Of a DNA stretch of 64,000 bases, positions 17,397 to 26,685 are shown piece by piece (within the stretch, counting starts at the first letter, position 1; each line of letters begins with the position of its first letter). Location of the stretch: the NCBI GenBank assembly GCA_021819035.1, contig JAKASL010000002.1, positions 124,001 to 188,000 of the forward strand. The letters are read 5' to 3'. Below the pieces are notes generated by a model. That model ran no database searches. It saw nothing but the letters and a program-made list of their open reading frames with translations, and had not been told where the DNA came from. This DNA is from an archaeon (GTDB lineage: Archaea; Thermoproteota; Nitrososphaeria; Nitrososphaerales; Gagatemarchaeaceae). Position numbers and translations under genes: made by a program.

Positions 17397-18617
17397 ATGC
17401 CTGAGCAGGACGAGTTCGTGAAACTCTCGAAGATGAACTTCGATGTCTCGGAAGAGCAGTCGATGATCCTGGAGCAGGTCGACAGGGCGTGCAAGGAGTT
17501 CAGGCCGATCGAAGACAGGTACTACCTTGAGCACAGGGTCAACGACCAGATCAGGCCGTTCTTCGCCAGGGCGCACCTCCTGGGCCTCCCGGTCTCCAGG
17601 AAGTACGGGGACGGCCAGGGGGCGGACATGGTGACCTATGCCCTGGCCATCGAGAGGATAGGAAGGGAAGGGACCGGGGTGAGGACGTTCTTCTCCGTGC
17701 ACATGGCGCTCGGTCAGATGACTGTCCAGCATTGGGGGACCGAGGAGCAGAAGGCCCGCATACTCACCCCTGCCACCAAGGGTGACGCCATACTCGCCTT
17801 TGGGCTAACGGAGCCGAACGCAGGGAGCGACCCCGCTTCCCTCACCACCTCATTCGAGGAGAAGGGAGGGAGGTACCAGATCTCCGGTCAGAAGATGTGG
17901 ATCTCGTTGGGCTCGTCTTCGAAATACGTACTGGTCTTCGCCTACCCCAAGGGGAAGAGGGATGGGATGTACGGGTTCATAGTAGACACCGCGAGCTCAG
18001 GGTTCAAGGCTGAGCTCATACCACACAAACTCGGGCTCCCCACGGCCGACACCTCCACCCTGTACCTCGACAAGGTCGAGGTCTCCAAGGAGGACGTCCT
18101 GGGTCCACCAGGGAAGGGGATGTCCGTCGCCCTTTCCGGGCTGATGAATGGCAGGCTGAGCGTGGCCGCCGGCTGCGTAGGGGTCATGCAGGACTGCCTC
18201 GACGAGGCGGTGAAGTACGCCGGGGTGAGGTTCCAGCACGGGAAGGTGATAGGCAAGCACCAGCTGGTCCAGAGGCACATCGGGTTGATTGCCACGAACC
18301 TGGAGGCGGCTAGGCTGCTCCTCCTAAAGGCTGCATACGTCAAGCAGAAGTACGAGGAGAACCCCCGCAGCGTCGAGCTTAGGGACGCCACGGACCTGGC
18401 ATGCGCCCGGGCGAAGTACTTCGCGGCCAATGCGTCCTTCGACGCCGCCAACAGGACGGTGCAGATATTCGGGGGGAACGGCTACTCTCTCGAGAACAGG
18501 CCAGCGAGGCACTTCGCGGACACCAGGGTCACAATGATATACGAAGGGGCCAACGAGATCATGGAGCAGAAGCTCGCGCTGGGCGCCCTCGGGAAGGGCT
18601 TCGAGGCGTACTCATAG
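17397..18617 (+). CDS. Acyl-CoA dehydrogenase
   Basis: 406-aa FAD flavoprotein that oxidises acyl-CoA to trans-2-enoyl-CoA. Family signatures: AFGLTEPNAGSDPAS, KMWISLGSSSKYVL, and the C-terminal QIFGGNGYSLENRPARHFADTR region (signature 2), with the likely catalytic Glu in IYEGANEI. Zero spacing after the mutase small subunit suggests a short or branched-chain acyl-CoA feeding propionyl-CoA metabolism (inference); chain-length preference cannot be read. Confidence 0.94.
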   Translation: MPEQDEFVKLSKMNFDVSEEQSMILEQVDRACKEFRPIEDRYYLEHRVNDQIRPFFARAHLLGLPVSRKYGDGQGADMVTYALAIERIGREGTGVRTFFSVHMALGQMTVQHWGTEEQKARILTPATKGDAILAFGLTEPNAGSDPASLTTSFEEKGGRYQISGQKMWISLGSSSKYVLVFAYPKGKRDGMYGFIVDTASSGFKAELIPHKLGLPTADTSTLYLDKVEVSKEDVLGPPGKGMSVALSGLMNGRLSVAAGCVGVMQDCLDEAVKYAGVRFQHGKVIGKHQLVQRHIGLIATNLEAARLLLLKAAYVKQKYEENPRSVELRDATDLACARAKYFAANASFDAANRTVQIFGGNGYSLENRPARHFADTRVTMIYEGANEIMEQKLALGALGKGFEAYS

Positions 18618-18667
18618 CCTCTGCCTCGGGACGGGGGTTTGGCCGATCGTCTCCCCGCCGGATGCGG

Positions 18668-19378
18668 TCAGCCATGGAGCGCCATGGCCAGCAGGAACGC
18701 TGCCGTGGATATCACCGTCAATACCACCCCCTTCAATATTGCCTCGAACTTGGAGGCGAGCGGAGATGCGCTTCTCTGCTCCCGCTTGATCGCCTTGTAT
18801 GGCCTAGAAGCGCTGATCTCGACGTAAGCGGTGAAGAAGCCGAAGAGTCCGGCCCCGAGGGAGGCGAGGCTCAGGCCGTCTGTCTGGACCACGAACCCTG
18901 CGATGACAGGGAGGAAACCCCAGGAGGCCGCGAACCAGAAGTCCGTGTGGAACATCCCGCCGAAGAGCTCGAGGTTGTAGGTGAACAAGAAGAAGAGCTC
19001 CAACCCACCCACCAGGAGTAGCAGCGGGGCGTAGGCCAGGGCCAGGTAGAGGCCCAGCCCCAGAGCGGGGACCAGGGCCGCCACAGCCAGCACCGCGAGC
19101 TGCCTCCGCGAAAGGAAGCCCCCCCATGGCCTGTTGGGTGACATGGCGTCGAAGGAGTGAGCCGAGACGCCTACCGCGAGGAGATAGACCACAGCCAGGA
19201 GAGCCATCCTCTCGAAGTGGACGTCCGGGGCGACGAGCGACCCGATGAGGACGTAGCTGGCATTCATGAACGAGTACGGGTAGAAGCTGAGTCCTACGAG
19301 GAGCCTGAAGCGCCTGGGGCCCACCTTCGGCACGTACCACTCCCGCTCGCGCGTATCCTCGCCCCCGGACTGGCCCAA
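18668..19378 (-). CDS. Multi-pass membrane protein, possibly UbiA-prenyltransferase-like
   Basis: 236-aa hydrophobic protein with about seven or eight predicted helices. The loop SFDAMSPNRPWGGFLSR after the second helix loosely resembles the D-x-x-x-x-RPW...S region of UbiA-type prenyltransferases, but the classical NDxxD is not intact, so activity is uncertain. The start used is TTG 19378. It stands alone between the acyl-CoA dehydrogenase and a UbiE-like methylase; that neighbour would fit quinone synthesis if this is a UbiA relative. Confidence 0.6.
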   Translation of the reverse strand: MGQSGGEDTREREWYVPKVGPRRFRLLVGLSFYPYSFMNASYVLIGSLVAPDVHFERMALLAVVYLLAVGVSAHSFDAMSPNRPWGGFLSRRQLAVLAVAALVPALGLGLYLALAYAPLLLLVGGLELFFLFTYNLELFGGMFHTDFWFAASWGFLPVIAGFVVQTDGLSLASLGAGLFGFFTAYVEISASRPYKAIKREQRSASPLASKFEAILKGVVLTVISTAAFLLAMALHG

Positions 19379-19499
19379 GGGGCTCTAGCGCGCACCTGGC
19401 ACTATTGACCGTTTCTCGTGGGCACGTACCCAAAGGGGATAAGAGGGGACGTAGTCCCGCCCGTTGGCCGTGAGGGGTGTGCGCGCGTCTGGCGATGAG

Positions 19500-20249
19500 A
19501 TGAAGCTGGCGTCGTCGAAGATATTCGCCGGGCTGGCCGGGTCCTATGAGAAGGCCCTGGACTATGCCACCCTGTTCCAGGACAGGCGGTGGAAGTGCTG
19601 GGTAGCCCGCAGGCTCAAGGCAGGGAGGGGCGACCTCGTGCTCGACGTCGGGAGCGGGACCCTGGTCCTAGAGGAGTTCCTCGCGACGAAGAAGTGCAGG
19701 TTCATCGCCCTCGACCTGGCTCCGGAGATGATAAGGGTCGCAGTGGAGAAGGGGGTGCCGAACGTCGACCTTGTGCTGAACGGGGACGCGGAGTTCCTCC
19801 CGTTCCCGGACAGGTCATTTGATTCCGTAGTCAGCTGCTACGTCCCTAAGTACGTCGACGTGGAGAAGTTCGCGGAGGAGGTCGCGAGGGTGGCCAAGCC
19901 AGGGGCGGCCGTGGTGCTTTACGACTTCGCCAAGCCGAGGGGACCGCTCGCCCCTTTTCTTGAGATTTACATCAGGTGCGGACTGCGACTGGTAGGCGTG
20001 GCGCTGGGGCTCGTGAGGAGAGAGGAGGCGTTCACGTTCGACAGGCTCCCTCAGATAATTGAGAACACCACATGGGACCTGGACATGGTCGAGGCGATGA
20101 AGTCCAACGGATTTGTCGAAGTAGAGTCGGACCGGCTTACTGGGGGGGTCGTCTTCGCCTGCAGCGGGCGGCGCGGGGAGAGCCTAGGTGCCCGGAGGGG
20201 GGCCCCCGGGTGGAGCGGGCGGACTGGGGAGGGGCCGAGGAGGTCATGA
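19500..20249 (+). CDS. Class I SAM methyltransferase, UbiE/MenG-like
   Basis: About 249 aa. The SAM-binding motif I is LVLDVGSGTLVLEEF, motif II/III region is NGDAEFLPFPDRSFDSVVS, typical of UbiE-type methylases acting on quinone precursors. The motif I variant GSGTLV is less canonical than GxGxG. ATG 19500 starts just before the conserved IFAGLAGSYEKALDY; TTG 19464, near a GATAAG box, would add 12 residues. The Arg/Gly-rich C-terminal ~30 residues look like read-through of non-conserved sequence. Confidence 0.78.
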   Translation: MKLASSKIFAGLAGSYEKALDYATLFQDRRWKCWVARRLKAGRGDLVLDVGSGTLVLEEFLATKKCRFIALDLAPEMIRVAVEKGVPNVDLVLNGDAEFLPFPDRSFDSVVSCYVPKYVDVEKFAEEVARVAKPGAAVVLYDFAKPRGPLAPFLEIYIRCGLRLVGVALGLVRREEAFTFDRLPQIIENTTWDLDMVEAMKSNGFVEVESDRLTGGVVFACSGRRGESLGARRGAPGWSGRTGEGPRRS

Positions 20250-20391
20250 CAGCCTCTGCCAGGGGGACAGAGGAGCGTGGCGCCCGCGGTCGCGGAGGCG
20301 TAGGGCTTCAGGTCTCTCCATATCCCTCCAGCCTGTGCTGGGAAGTCAGGCTCGACGGGACGGCGAAGCCAGAGAACCCGGCGCGCTCGGA

Positions 20392-21582
20392 TTGAGTGAC
20401 AGACGGCCTCGGGGCCGGGGACCGCTCCCCGTCTATGTCGCCAAGGGAGTGAGGGTGTTCGTTTCAGGGCTGCTGAGCATCTCCCTCCCTTTCTACCTCA
20501 GGTCCATCGGATACGGTCCCTTCTTTCAAGGGCTGGTGCTGGTGGCCATCCTGGCAGGGAACGCGGCGTCCAACCTGGCTGTGACCTACCTCGACGCCAG
20601 TGTCGGGAGGAGGAGGCTGCTGCAGATGTTCAGCCTCTTCATGGTCGCAGCAGGAGCAGTGCTGGCGGTCGACGAGGCTGCCGCGGCGATACTCCTGGCC
20701 TGCTTGGCGGGGAACATCAGCAGCTCTGGAACCGAGGCCGGACCCTTCCAGTCGATAGAGGCAGGGGTCATCCCTGACCTGAGCGGGGAAGGATCCAGCG
20801 TAAAGGCGTTCGGAAGATACAACATGATAGGGTACTCGGCGGCCGCTCTGGGCCAGCTGGCGTCCTCAGGACCGGGGATATTCAGGGACAGCGCCGCGGC
20901 TTTCCACGTGGTGTTCGCAGGCTTCGCGGTGGTAGGTGTCATCCTGTTCGCCGTCTACAGCAGGCTGGGCGCCCTCGACGCGGGGAGGGCCGTGAGACCG
21001 GGGCTCGCCAACCTCAGCCCACAGGCGAGAAAAGAACTCCTGAAGCTATCCGGGCTGTTCTCCTTGGACTCCTTCGGCGGCGTGTTCGTGACGACATACC
21101 TCCTTTCGATATGGTTCAGCTCGACCTACGGCCTCCAGCTTGAGTCCCTTGGCGCCATATTCTTCGTCGCGAGCCTTGTCACGGCCGCGTCCACCTACGG
21201 CGCAGCGGTGATTGCGACTCGGATCGGCAACCTTAGGACCATGGTCTACACCCACATGGTCTCGAACGCCCTGCTCATACTCATGGGGCTCGCGGGGACG
21301 CTCCCACTCGCCCTCCTTTTCCTCTTCCTCCGCCAGACGATGTCTCAGATGGACGTCCCCACGAGACAGGCGCTGATGACCGAGATGTTCCAGAAAGGGG
21401 AGAGGGTCCAGGCGTACGCCGTCACCAACACCCTGCGGAGCGCCGGCTCGTTCGTAGGCGGTCCCGCCTCTGCGGTCTTCCTCGGGTTGGGAGCGGTCTC
21501 GGCGCTCCCCTTCGCCGGAGGGGTCGCCAAGGTCTGCTACGACCTGTTGACATTCGCCAGCTACCGGAAGCGGTACCGCTAG
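20392..21582 (+). CDS. MFS transporter
   Basis: 396-aa major facilitator protein with about 12 helices. The MFS loop after helix 2 appears as DASVGRRRLLQ. The C-half has FLRQTMSQMDVPTRQALM, a segment seen in archaeal MFS proteins of unknown substrate. TTG 20392 is chosen because the frame upstream is low-complexity and antisense-like, and helix 1 (VAKGVRVFVSGLLSISLPF) begins about 17 residues later. Substrate unknown. Confidence 0.83.
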   Translation: MSDRRPRGRGPLPVYVAKGVRVFVSGLLSISLPFYLRSIGYGPFFQGLVLVAILAGNAASNLAVTYLDASVGRRRLLQMFSLFMVAAGAVLAVDEAAAAILLACLAGNISSSGTEAGPFQSIEAGVIPDLSGEGSSVKAFGRYNMIGYSAAALGQLASSGPGIFRDSAAAFHVVFAGFAVVGVILFAVYSRLGALDAGRAVRPGLANLSPQARKELLKLSGLFSLDSFGGVFVTTYLLSIWFSSTYGLQLESLGAIFFVASLVTAASTYGAAVIATRIGNLRTMVYTHMVSNALLILMGLAGTLPLALLFLFLRQTMSQMDVPTRQALMTEMFQKGERVQAYAVTNTLRSAGSFVGGPASAVFLGLGAVSALPFAGGVAKVCYDLLTFASYRKRYR

Positions 21583-21627
21583 GGGAGACATCTGTGTGCG
21601 CAGAAGGCCGCGCCAGGGGTTTCTTTG

Positions 21628-22090
21628 TCACCTTTCCCCCGAGCCCTGAGACAGCAGCGAGGTCCCACCCAGGCATCCGGGCCGAAGCCCGTCGAGGTAG
21701 CCGCCGTCCTGCAACTCCTTCACTCCCATGGCTGAGAAGGCGGGGGCTCCGCTGGCCCCTGGGGAGTTGTAGTTGACTGTGCAAAGGGAGCGCTCCTCCT
21801 TGAAGACGAGCGCCTCGGGGACGAAGCCAGACCTGCCGACCACCGAGCTGCGGACGCCGAACACCGCCCTTCGGTTGAGGAGGTCAGGCGAGAGCCCCGA
21901 GACGAACCTCCTCACCCTGGCGCACATAGTCTTCGAGAGGGAGCTCCTCCACTCGCCTGTTACCAGGGAAAGGAAGTCGGAGTTTGCCGAAGAGTTTTCC
22001 CTTCGGTCCCATCGGCCGCTCTAGGAAGTGCGCGAGAGACGATAGGCCCGCTCCCACCACGATGACGTCGAAACCAGGGCCTTCTTCCAT
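21628..22090 (-). pseudogene. Decayed FAD-dependent oxidoreductase
   Basis: The 5' frame begins like a flavoprotein (FDVIVVGAGLSSLAHF, a GxGxxx dinucleotide loop) but within about 20 residues jumps to sequence belonging later in such proteins. A frameshift near nt 21925-21930 moves the reading to a second frame that continues MCARVRRFVSGLSPDLL, SGFVPEALVF and NYNSPGASGAPAFSA, a C-terminal pattern of COG0579-type oxidases. Total length (~150 codons) is far below the usual ~400-500. So it carries an internal deletion plus a frameshift. It lies between an MFS gene and aIF1A. Confidence 0.6.
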
Positions 22091-22127
22091 GGCGGCTTCT
22101 CGGGGCCGGAACGTTAAGGTTCTCGGT

Positions 22128-22433
22128 CTAGATGCCCTTCAGGTACCCGTTGGTGTCGAGCCACTGGGTGTGGGCCTGGATGTACCGCCAGAGTATGTCT
22201 GCCTTGCTGTTGTCGAAGTCCCAGGGGGCGACAAGGACGATGTCCCCCTCGCGTATCCACATCCTCCGCTTCAGCTTCCCCCTGATCCTGCACATCCTCG
22301 TGACCCCGTCAGCGCACTTCACGATCACCTGGTCCCCCCCTGTCATCTTTATGGCCCTGCCGAGTATCTCCCCCTGCTGGGGCATGACGAGCTCCTTCAG
22401 ATTAGCCTCGCTCAGGACCTTTCTCTTTCCCAA
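22128..22433 (-). CDS. eif1A: Translation initiation factor aIF1A
   Basis: 101-aa OB-fold initiation factor that binds the ribosomal A site and promotes start-codon selection. Typical archaeal features: GEILGRAIKMTGGDQVIVKC opening strand, RIRGKLKRRMWIREGDIVLV and PWDFDNSKADILWRY. Complete, with ATG at 22433. It follows the DEAD-box helicase on the same strand after 33 nt, a sensible translation pairing. Confidence 0.97.
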   Translation of the reverse strand: MGKRKVLSEANLKELVMPQQGEILGRAIKMTGGDQVIVKCADGVTRMCRIRGKLKRRMWIREGDIVLVAPWDFDNSKADILWRYIQAHTQWLDTNGYLKGI

Positions 22434-22466
22434 CGCGTTTCATCGCATGCCGTCATTCGGATGATA

Positions 22467-23687
22467 TTAACGATATCGCCGCCAGCGGCTGGGCCGGCCC
22501 CGGTGCCTCTCGTTGCTGCCGTGCCTCCATGGCCTCGCGCCGCTGGATGAGAGCGAAGGTCTGGGCCTCTTTCTGGCGTCTTCCTCGCGCAGCGGGTTGA
22601 TGGGCGCCCTGGCTAGTGCGGCGATGCGCGCGAAGTCCCCCTCCTCGTCCCAACTGACGAATGTGTAAGACCGGCCCTTGTCCCCCGCCCTCGCCGTCCG
22701 CCCAACCCGGTGGAAGTACACGGTAGGGTCCTCGGGGACGTCGTAGTTGATGACGCAATCCACCTGGCGGACGTCGATGCCCCTGCTCGCGACGTCGGTG
22801 GCCACCAGCACGTCTGCCTTCCCCGCCCTGAAGAGCCCCATTGAGTGGTCCCGCTGCTTCTGGGAGAGGTCACCGTGCAGTGAAGCGACGCTTAGGAAGC
22901 GCCTCTCGAGCTCCCTGGCCAGCCTGATGGTGCCGTACCTCGTCCTGCAGAACACGACGGCGCTCTTGCGGTTCTCCTTCTCGAGGATGTCGAGGAGCAA
23001 CCCGAGCTTCTTGTCCCTCTCCACCCTGGCGTAGAACTGCTCCAGGGTCTCTGCCGAGGGCTCGTTCTGGTCGACCATCACTTTGGCGGGGTCAGGGACG
23101 TACTTCTGGGAGAGCTGGACTATTGACCTGGGCATCGTCGCAGAGAACAGGGCCGTCTGCCTATTGGGCGGGGTCTTGTCGAGTATGAAGTCGACGTCGT
23201 CGATGAAGCCCATGTCGAGCATCACGTCTGCTTCGTCGATGACCACGAACCTGACCGAGTCCAGCCTGAGGGTCCCCCGCTTGATGTGGTCGATGGTCCT
23301 CCCCGGCGTCCCCACCACTATGTGGGCGCCTCTTCTGAGGGCATCCAGCTGCACGTTCATCGACTGCCCTCCGTAGACTGTAACCACCCTCACGGACGTG
23401 AATGACCCTATCTTCTGGAGTTCGAGGGTTATCTGCACCGCGAGCTCCCTGGTTGGCGCGAGCACCAGCCCCTGCACCTTCGACATAGAGGTGTCGATGG
23501 ACTGCACCATGGGTATTCCGAAGGCGAGCGTCTTCCCTGAGCCTGCCTTGGCCTGTCCTATGAGGTTCCTCCTCTCCAAGAGGGGGCCTATGGTCTGAGC
23601 CTGAATGGGGAATGGCCTGACGTACCCCGAGGAGGCCACCCCCTTCCTTATGGAAGGGCTAAGGGGGAAGGCCTCGAAGCTGCTCAA
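22467..23687 (-). CDS. DEAD-box RNA helicase
   Basis: 406-aa ATP-dependent RNA helicase. Seen: Q motif (PFPIQAQTI), motif I AKAGSGKT, Ia PTRELAVQ, II DEAD in VIDEADVML, III SAT, IV region VVFCRTRYG, V ATDVASRGID, VI HRVGRTARAG. The C-terminus is short and basic (many Arg), probably for RNA contact. Upstream of aIF1A, suggesting a role in translation initiation or ribosome assembly like eIF4A or cold-shock helicases (inference). Confidence 0.96.
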   Translation of the reverse strand: MSSFEAFPLSPSIRKGVASSGYVRPFPIQAQTIGPLLERRNLIGQAKAGSGKTLAFGIPMVQSIDTSMSKVQGLVLAPTRELAVQITLELQKIGSFTSVRVVTVYGGQSMNVQLDALRRGAHIVVGTPGRTIDHIKRGTLRLDSVRFVVIDEADVMLDMGFIDDVDFILDKTPPNRQTALFSATMPRSIVQLSQKYVPDPAKVMVDQNEPSAETLEQFYARVERDKKLGLLLDILEKENRKSAVVFCRTRYGTIRLARELERRFLSVASLHGDLSQKQRDHSMGLFRAGKADVLVATDVASRGIDVRQVDCVINYDVPEDPTVYFHRVGRTARAGDKGRSYTFVSWDEEGDFARIAALARAPINPLREEDARKRPRPSLSSSGARPWRHGSNERHRGRPSRWRRYR

Positions 23688-23807
23688 CTGCGGGCACTTC
23701 CCGACGGATGTTCTGACACTTGGCGGAGCGGCTCCGGCCCTGTATTTAAGACAAGGAAGGCGCCCTTCAGTAGCGGATAAGAAGAGGGCGCTCAGGGGGG
23801 CGGCTCA

Positions 23808-23957
23808 ATGGAGGAACCAGCTCTCCAGTCCAAGGGGCAGTACAAGGAGTGCCCCAGGTGCGGGGCCAAGGTCAGGCTCTACCGTACCCCGCGGGGACTC
23901 CGCTGCGGCGATTGCGTAAGGAAGATGGATTCTGCTGGGCTAGGCTTCAGACAGTAG
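23808..23957 (+). CDS. Zinc-ribbon mini-protein
   Basis: 49-aa protein with CPRC and CGDC separated by 17 residues, a compact zinc ribbon with a basic middle (KVRLYRTPRG). An ATAAGA box at about 23776 lies 31 nt upstream of the ATG, supporting a leaderless transcript. Similar tiny ribbon proteins are common in archaea; function not known. Eighteen nt separate it from the following MFS gene, so they may be co-transcribed. Confidence 0.68.
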   Translation: MEEPALQSKGQYKECPRCGAKVRLYRTPRGLRCGDCVRKMDSAGLGFRQ

Positions 23958-23975
23958 GACCCGGCCCAGCCGGGT

Positions 23976-25301
23976 TTGGAAGCGGCGCGCGGTTTGTCCT
24001 TTTCTTCAAGATACGGGCTCGACGGGCTCAGGGGCCTCCAAGGGGAAGCTTGGACACTCTTTGCCATCCGGACGCTGAACTCGTTCGGCTTCTCCATGGC
24101 GATGCCATTCTTCGGCCTCTACTTGCTGGAGGTCAGAGGGATCGACCTGGCAGCCACCGGGGCCGTGTACTTCGCTGCCGGGGTCCTGTCACTGTCTAGC
24201 CAACTGGTCGGGGGGAGGCTGACAGATGCCGTCGGCCCGAGGAAGGTGATGCTGGCCGGATACTTCACCTCGATCGCCACGTCGGTATCCCTCGGTTTCA
24301 TGGTCCTTGACAACTCGCCCGCCGTCTACTTCTTTGTCCTGTACCCCATGTTCTCATTCTTGAGGGGGTTCTCGAACCCTGCCACCGGGTCGATCATCGC
24401 CGGCCAGCCGGCCAGCCAGATCCGTGCTGGGTACAACCTGCTGACTATAGGCGGGAACCTCGGCTTCGCCATCGGACCGGCGCTGGGAGGGCCTATCACC
24501 GACGCCTTCGGCTACGCGACAGTCTTCTTCATCAGTGCGGTCATGGTCGTCCCGGTGATACTGCTCACGGCCTTCCGGATTGCTGGAGGGGTCAGGGCGT
24601 CCCCGGACGCGCGCGAAGGGCCGTCGAGGCGGCTGCTGTCGTGGAGCAAGGACAGGAACGTCATCAGCTTTCTGCTCCTGGCTGCGGGCCTGTACTTCGC
24701 AGTAGGATACGAAATCCAGCCCCTGGCCCTCTATGTGGCGTACTTCCTGCACTTCACCAACACGGAGATAGGATATCTTTTCGCGACGAACGGCGGCGTC
24801 ATCGTACTGCTCCAGCTCCCTCTCATCAACATGGTCCAGAAGGCGCGGACCTTGGTGTTCCCTCTCCTCCTCTCCCCGCTCCTGCTCGTCGCCAGCTTCC
24901 TGATGGCCGGGCTCTCCACCGGGTTCATCCAGTACGAAGCGGTAATGGTGGTGCTGACGCTCGGGGAGATCATGGCGACGGTCCCTTCGCAGACTGTGAT
25001 CGCGCTTTTCTCGAGGTCGGGGAACAGAGGGACATACCAGGGGTACTACTACGCCGCGACTTCTTCAGGAAGGTCCACGGCCGCTGCTGTCGGGCCGGCC
25101 AGCTTCGAGCTGTTGTCTTTCGCCCCGGCCTGGGGGTGGTACTCGGTGGCGGCTTTCGTCATGGCGATCTTCTTCGGGTTCGTCATGATAGGCCCTAAGA
25201 TACAACGCGACTATGAAAGCATGGGGGGCGGGGAGGGGGTCCCGGCAGCCACGGGAGGGGCGGGGACGCCCCCCTCCGCGAAGCTCAGGGCTTCCGGGTG
25301 A
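23976..25301 (+). CDS. MFS transporter
   Basis: 441-aa major facilitator with about 12 helices. The conserved loop between helices 2 and 3 is GGRLTDAVGPRKVML and helix 4-5 carries PATGSIIAGQ. The C-terminal ~25 residues are Gly/Ala-rich and unlikely to be structural. TTG 23976 gives a 20-residue cytoplasmic lead before conserved GEAWTLFAIR; a TTG near 23995 is an alternative. Looks like drug/metabolite efflux, substrate not readable. Confidence 0.85.
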   Translation: MEAARGLSFSSRYGLDGLRGLQGEAWTLFAIRTLNSFGFSMAMPFFGLYLLEVRGIDLAATGAVYFAAGVLSLSSQLVGGRLTDAVGPRKVMLAGYFTSIATSVSLGFMVLDNSPAVYFFVLYPMFSFLRGFSNPATGSIIAGQPASQIRAGYNLLTIGGNLGFAIGPALGGPITDAFGYATVFFISAVMVVPVILLTAFRIAGGVRASPDAREGPSRRLLSWSKDRNVISFLLLAAGLYFAVGYEIQPLALYVAYFLHFTNTEIGYLFATNGGVIVLLQLPLINMVQKARTLVFPLLLSPLLLVASFLMAGLSTGFIQYEAVMVVLTLGEIMATVPSQTVIALFSRSGNRGTYQGYYYAATSSGRSTAAAVGPASFELLSFAPAWGWYSVAAFVMAIFFGFVMIGPKIQRDYESMGGGEGVPAATGGAGTPPSAKLRASG

Positions 25302-25565
25302 GTGGCCCGACCAGATGGTAATCGATACGGGCGGCATGCCTCCGATGGGCTGGCAGCTCATCAGCTGACTGGACCGCCGGGCTTATCGTAGGCACCGGTT
25401 CGTTGGACCATGCTGCAGAAAGGAAGACGAGGCTGGCGGCCGAGCGGCGTAAAGTCATAGCGGGAGGACCCCGAGAGAGGGATTGACAAACTCTAATACT
25501 CTAGTTGGAACTGGATTAGCCGATATGGAGCACCGTGAGAAGGAAGAGGAGGGCGGACACCACAG

Positions 25566-25805
25566 TTGAGGGAGAGGCAGGCAACAGTCTTCGTCGAGGA
25601 GTGGGATGTCGAATCCGGCTGGACTACCAGCAGCCCTGCGTTCCACTCAGCTAGGGAGGCCAGGAGATACATGAAAGAGCACCGAATTGAGGAGGGGATG
25701 CACGCAAGGGTAGTGGACCACGGGAGTCTGAAGAAGAACATAGATGTGGAGCTGGAGTTCCGAAGGAAGAAGAGAAACAGGGCAAAGGAGGAGCTACACA
25801 AGTGA
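25566..25805 (+). CDS. Small hypothetical protein
   Basis: 79-aa frame starting TTG with a basic, lysine/arginine-rich C-terminus (FRRKKRNRAKEELHK) and an N-terminal half with alternating strands (ATVFVEEWDVESGW). Composition is protein-like but I recognise no family. It begins the first accessory stretch. The 264 nt before it (25302-25565) contain only an A+T-rich element near 25490-25500 that might be its promoter. Confidence 0.4.
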   Translation: MRERQATVFVEEWDVESGWTTSSPAFHSAREARRYMKEHRIEEGMHARVVDHGSLKKNIDVELEFRRKKRNRAKEELHK

Positions 25806-26167
25806 GACCGACACTCATCGGACCCACCTGACCATCAGACACTCAGAGGGGTTCGGGCGCCTCAGAAATCTTTGCCGCACATTTTTGACAGCTCGCACGA
25901 ATCAGAGGGTGAACGAATCGAGATTGGGAGGGACGTAAGTAGAGATAGGAAGATCAGACATGCGATTGTTCGCCATTCAGGTGATCAATGTCCGTGAAGG
26001 GCCCGCTCCGGTGACCACGGCCCTAGTTTTCGGATTATCTGCGCCGGCCCAGTCTGGTTCGAAGCTCACCCTTCCCTTGCATCGTACCCATCATCCGCGG
26101 CACGACCGCGGGCCCCATCGGATTTCTCTGAAGCAGAGGCTGGCTTAAGGCGCGTGTGTTTGTCCCC
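25806..26167. other. No gene seen
   Basis: 362 nt without a supportable reading frame, RNA gene or clear repeat. Confidence 0.5.
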
Positions 26168-26344
26168 TTATGCCGTTTTGATTTCTCTGTCTTCTATCTG
26201 CTCTGACTCGTGTTCTTCAGATTCTTCTTCGGTTTCTTCTTCCATAGTTTCGTCATCAGCTTCACTCGCCGGTTCGACGCCTTCGGCAGCTTCCACTTCC
26301 CGTTCCTGTTCTACAGCCTCGGCTTCATCTCTCTCTTCGCTCAT
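26168..26344 (-). CDS. Very acidic glutamate-rich small protein
   Basis: 58 codons from ATG 26344 to TAA, nearly half Glu/Asp (for example EEETEEESEEHESEQ) with few hydrophobics, so probably disordered. A purine-rich GGAGGGGAG lies about 8 nt before the ATG as a Shine-Dalgarno and an A+T-rich CTATTT element about 34 nt upstream. Such proteins can act as nucleic-acid mimics or charge buffers, but that is speculation. Its frame on this strand explains the pyrimidine-rich tract seen on the plus strand. Confidence 0.5.
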   Translation of the reverse strand: MSEERDEAEAVEQEREVEAAEGVEPASEADDETMEEETEEESEEHESEQIEDREIKTA

Positions 26345-26685
26345 CCCGGCTCCCCTCCGTGGTTCCGTACGCCCAGAAATAGGTTTTCGTTTCTAGTCGT
26401 AGGACTTCCGAGCGACAGGAAGCCCTGTGAGCCGCCCATCTCGTCGTGCCAAGCGCCATGGCAGGATTCAGTCGCCACGACCAAGATCAAGGACCTCGAG
26501 GCGGTGCTCACCCTGGAAGAGGAAGGGGCGTAGGCGCCTGGAGGCGGCGATGGCGCTGATTAAGGAGAAGGTCGGGACGATGCAGGAAGGCCCGCGCGCA
26601 GCTGGTTCCTCTCCAACGAAGTAATTCCAATCTCAAGTCGGCTCGATGAAGTCGAACCTGTCCCTGTAACATTCCCACCTTCCTC
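26345..26685. other. Remnant region
   Basis: Two short protein-like plus-strand peptides (ending DLEAVLTLEEEGA near 26532 and MALIKEKVGTMQEG near 26590) in different frames; probably debris of one gene. No family recognised. Confidence 0.35.
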
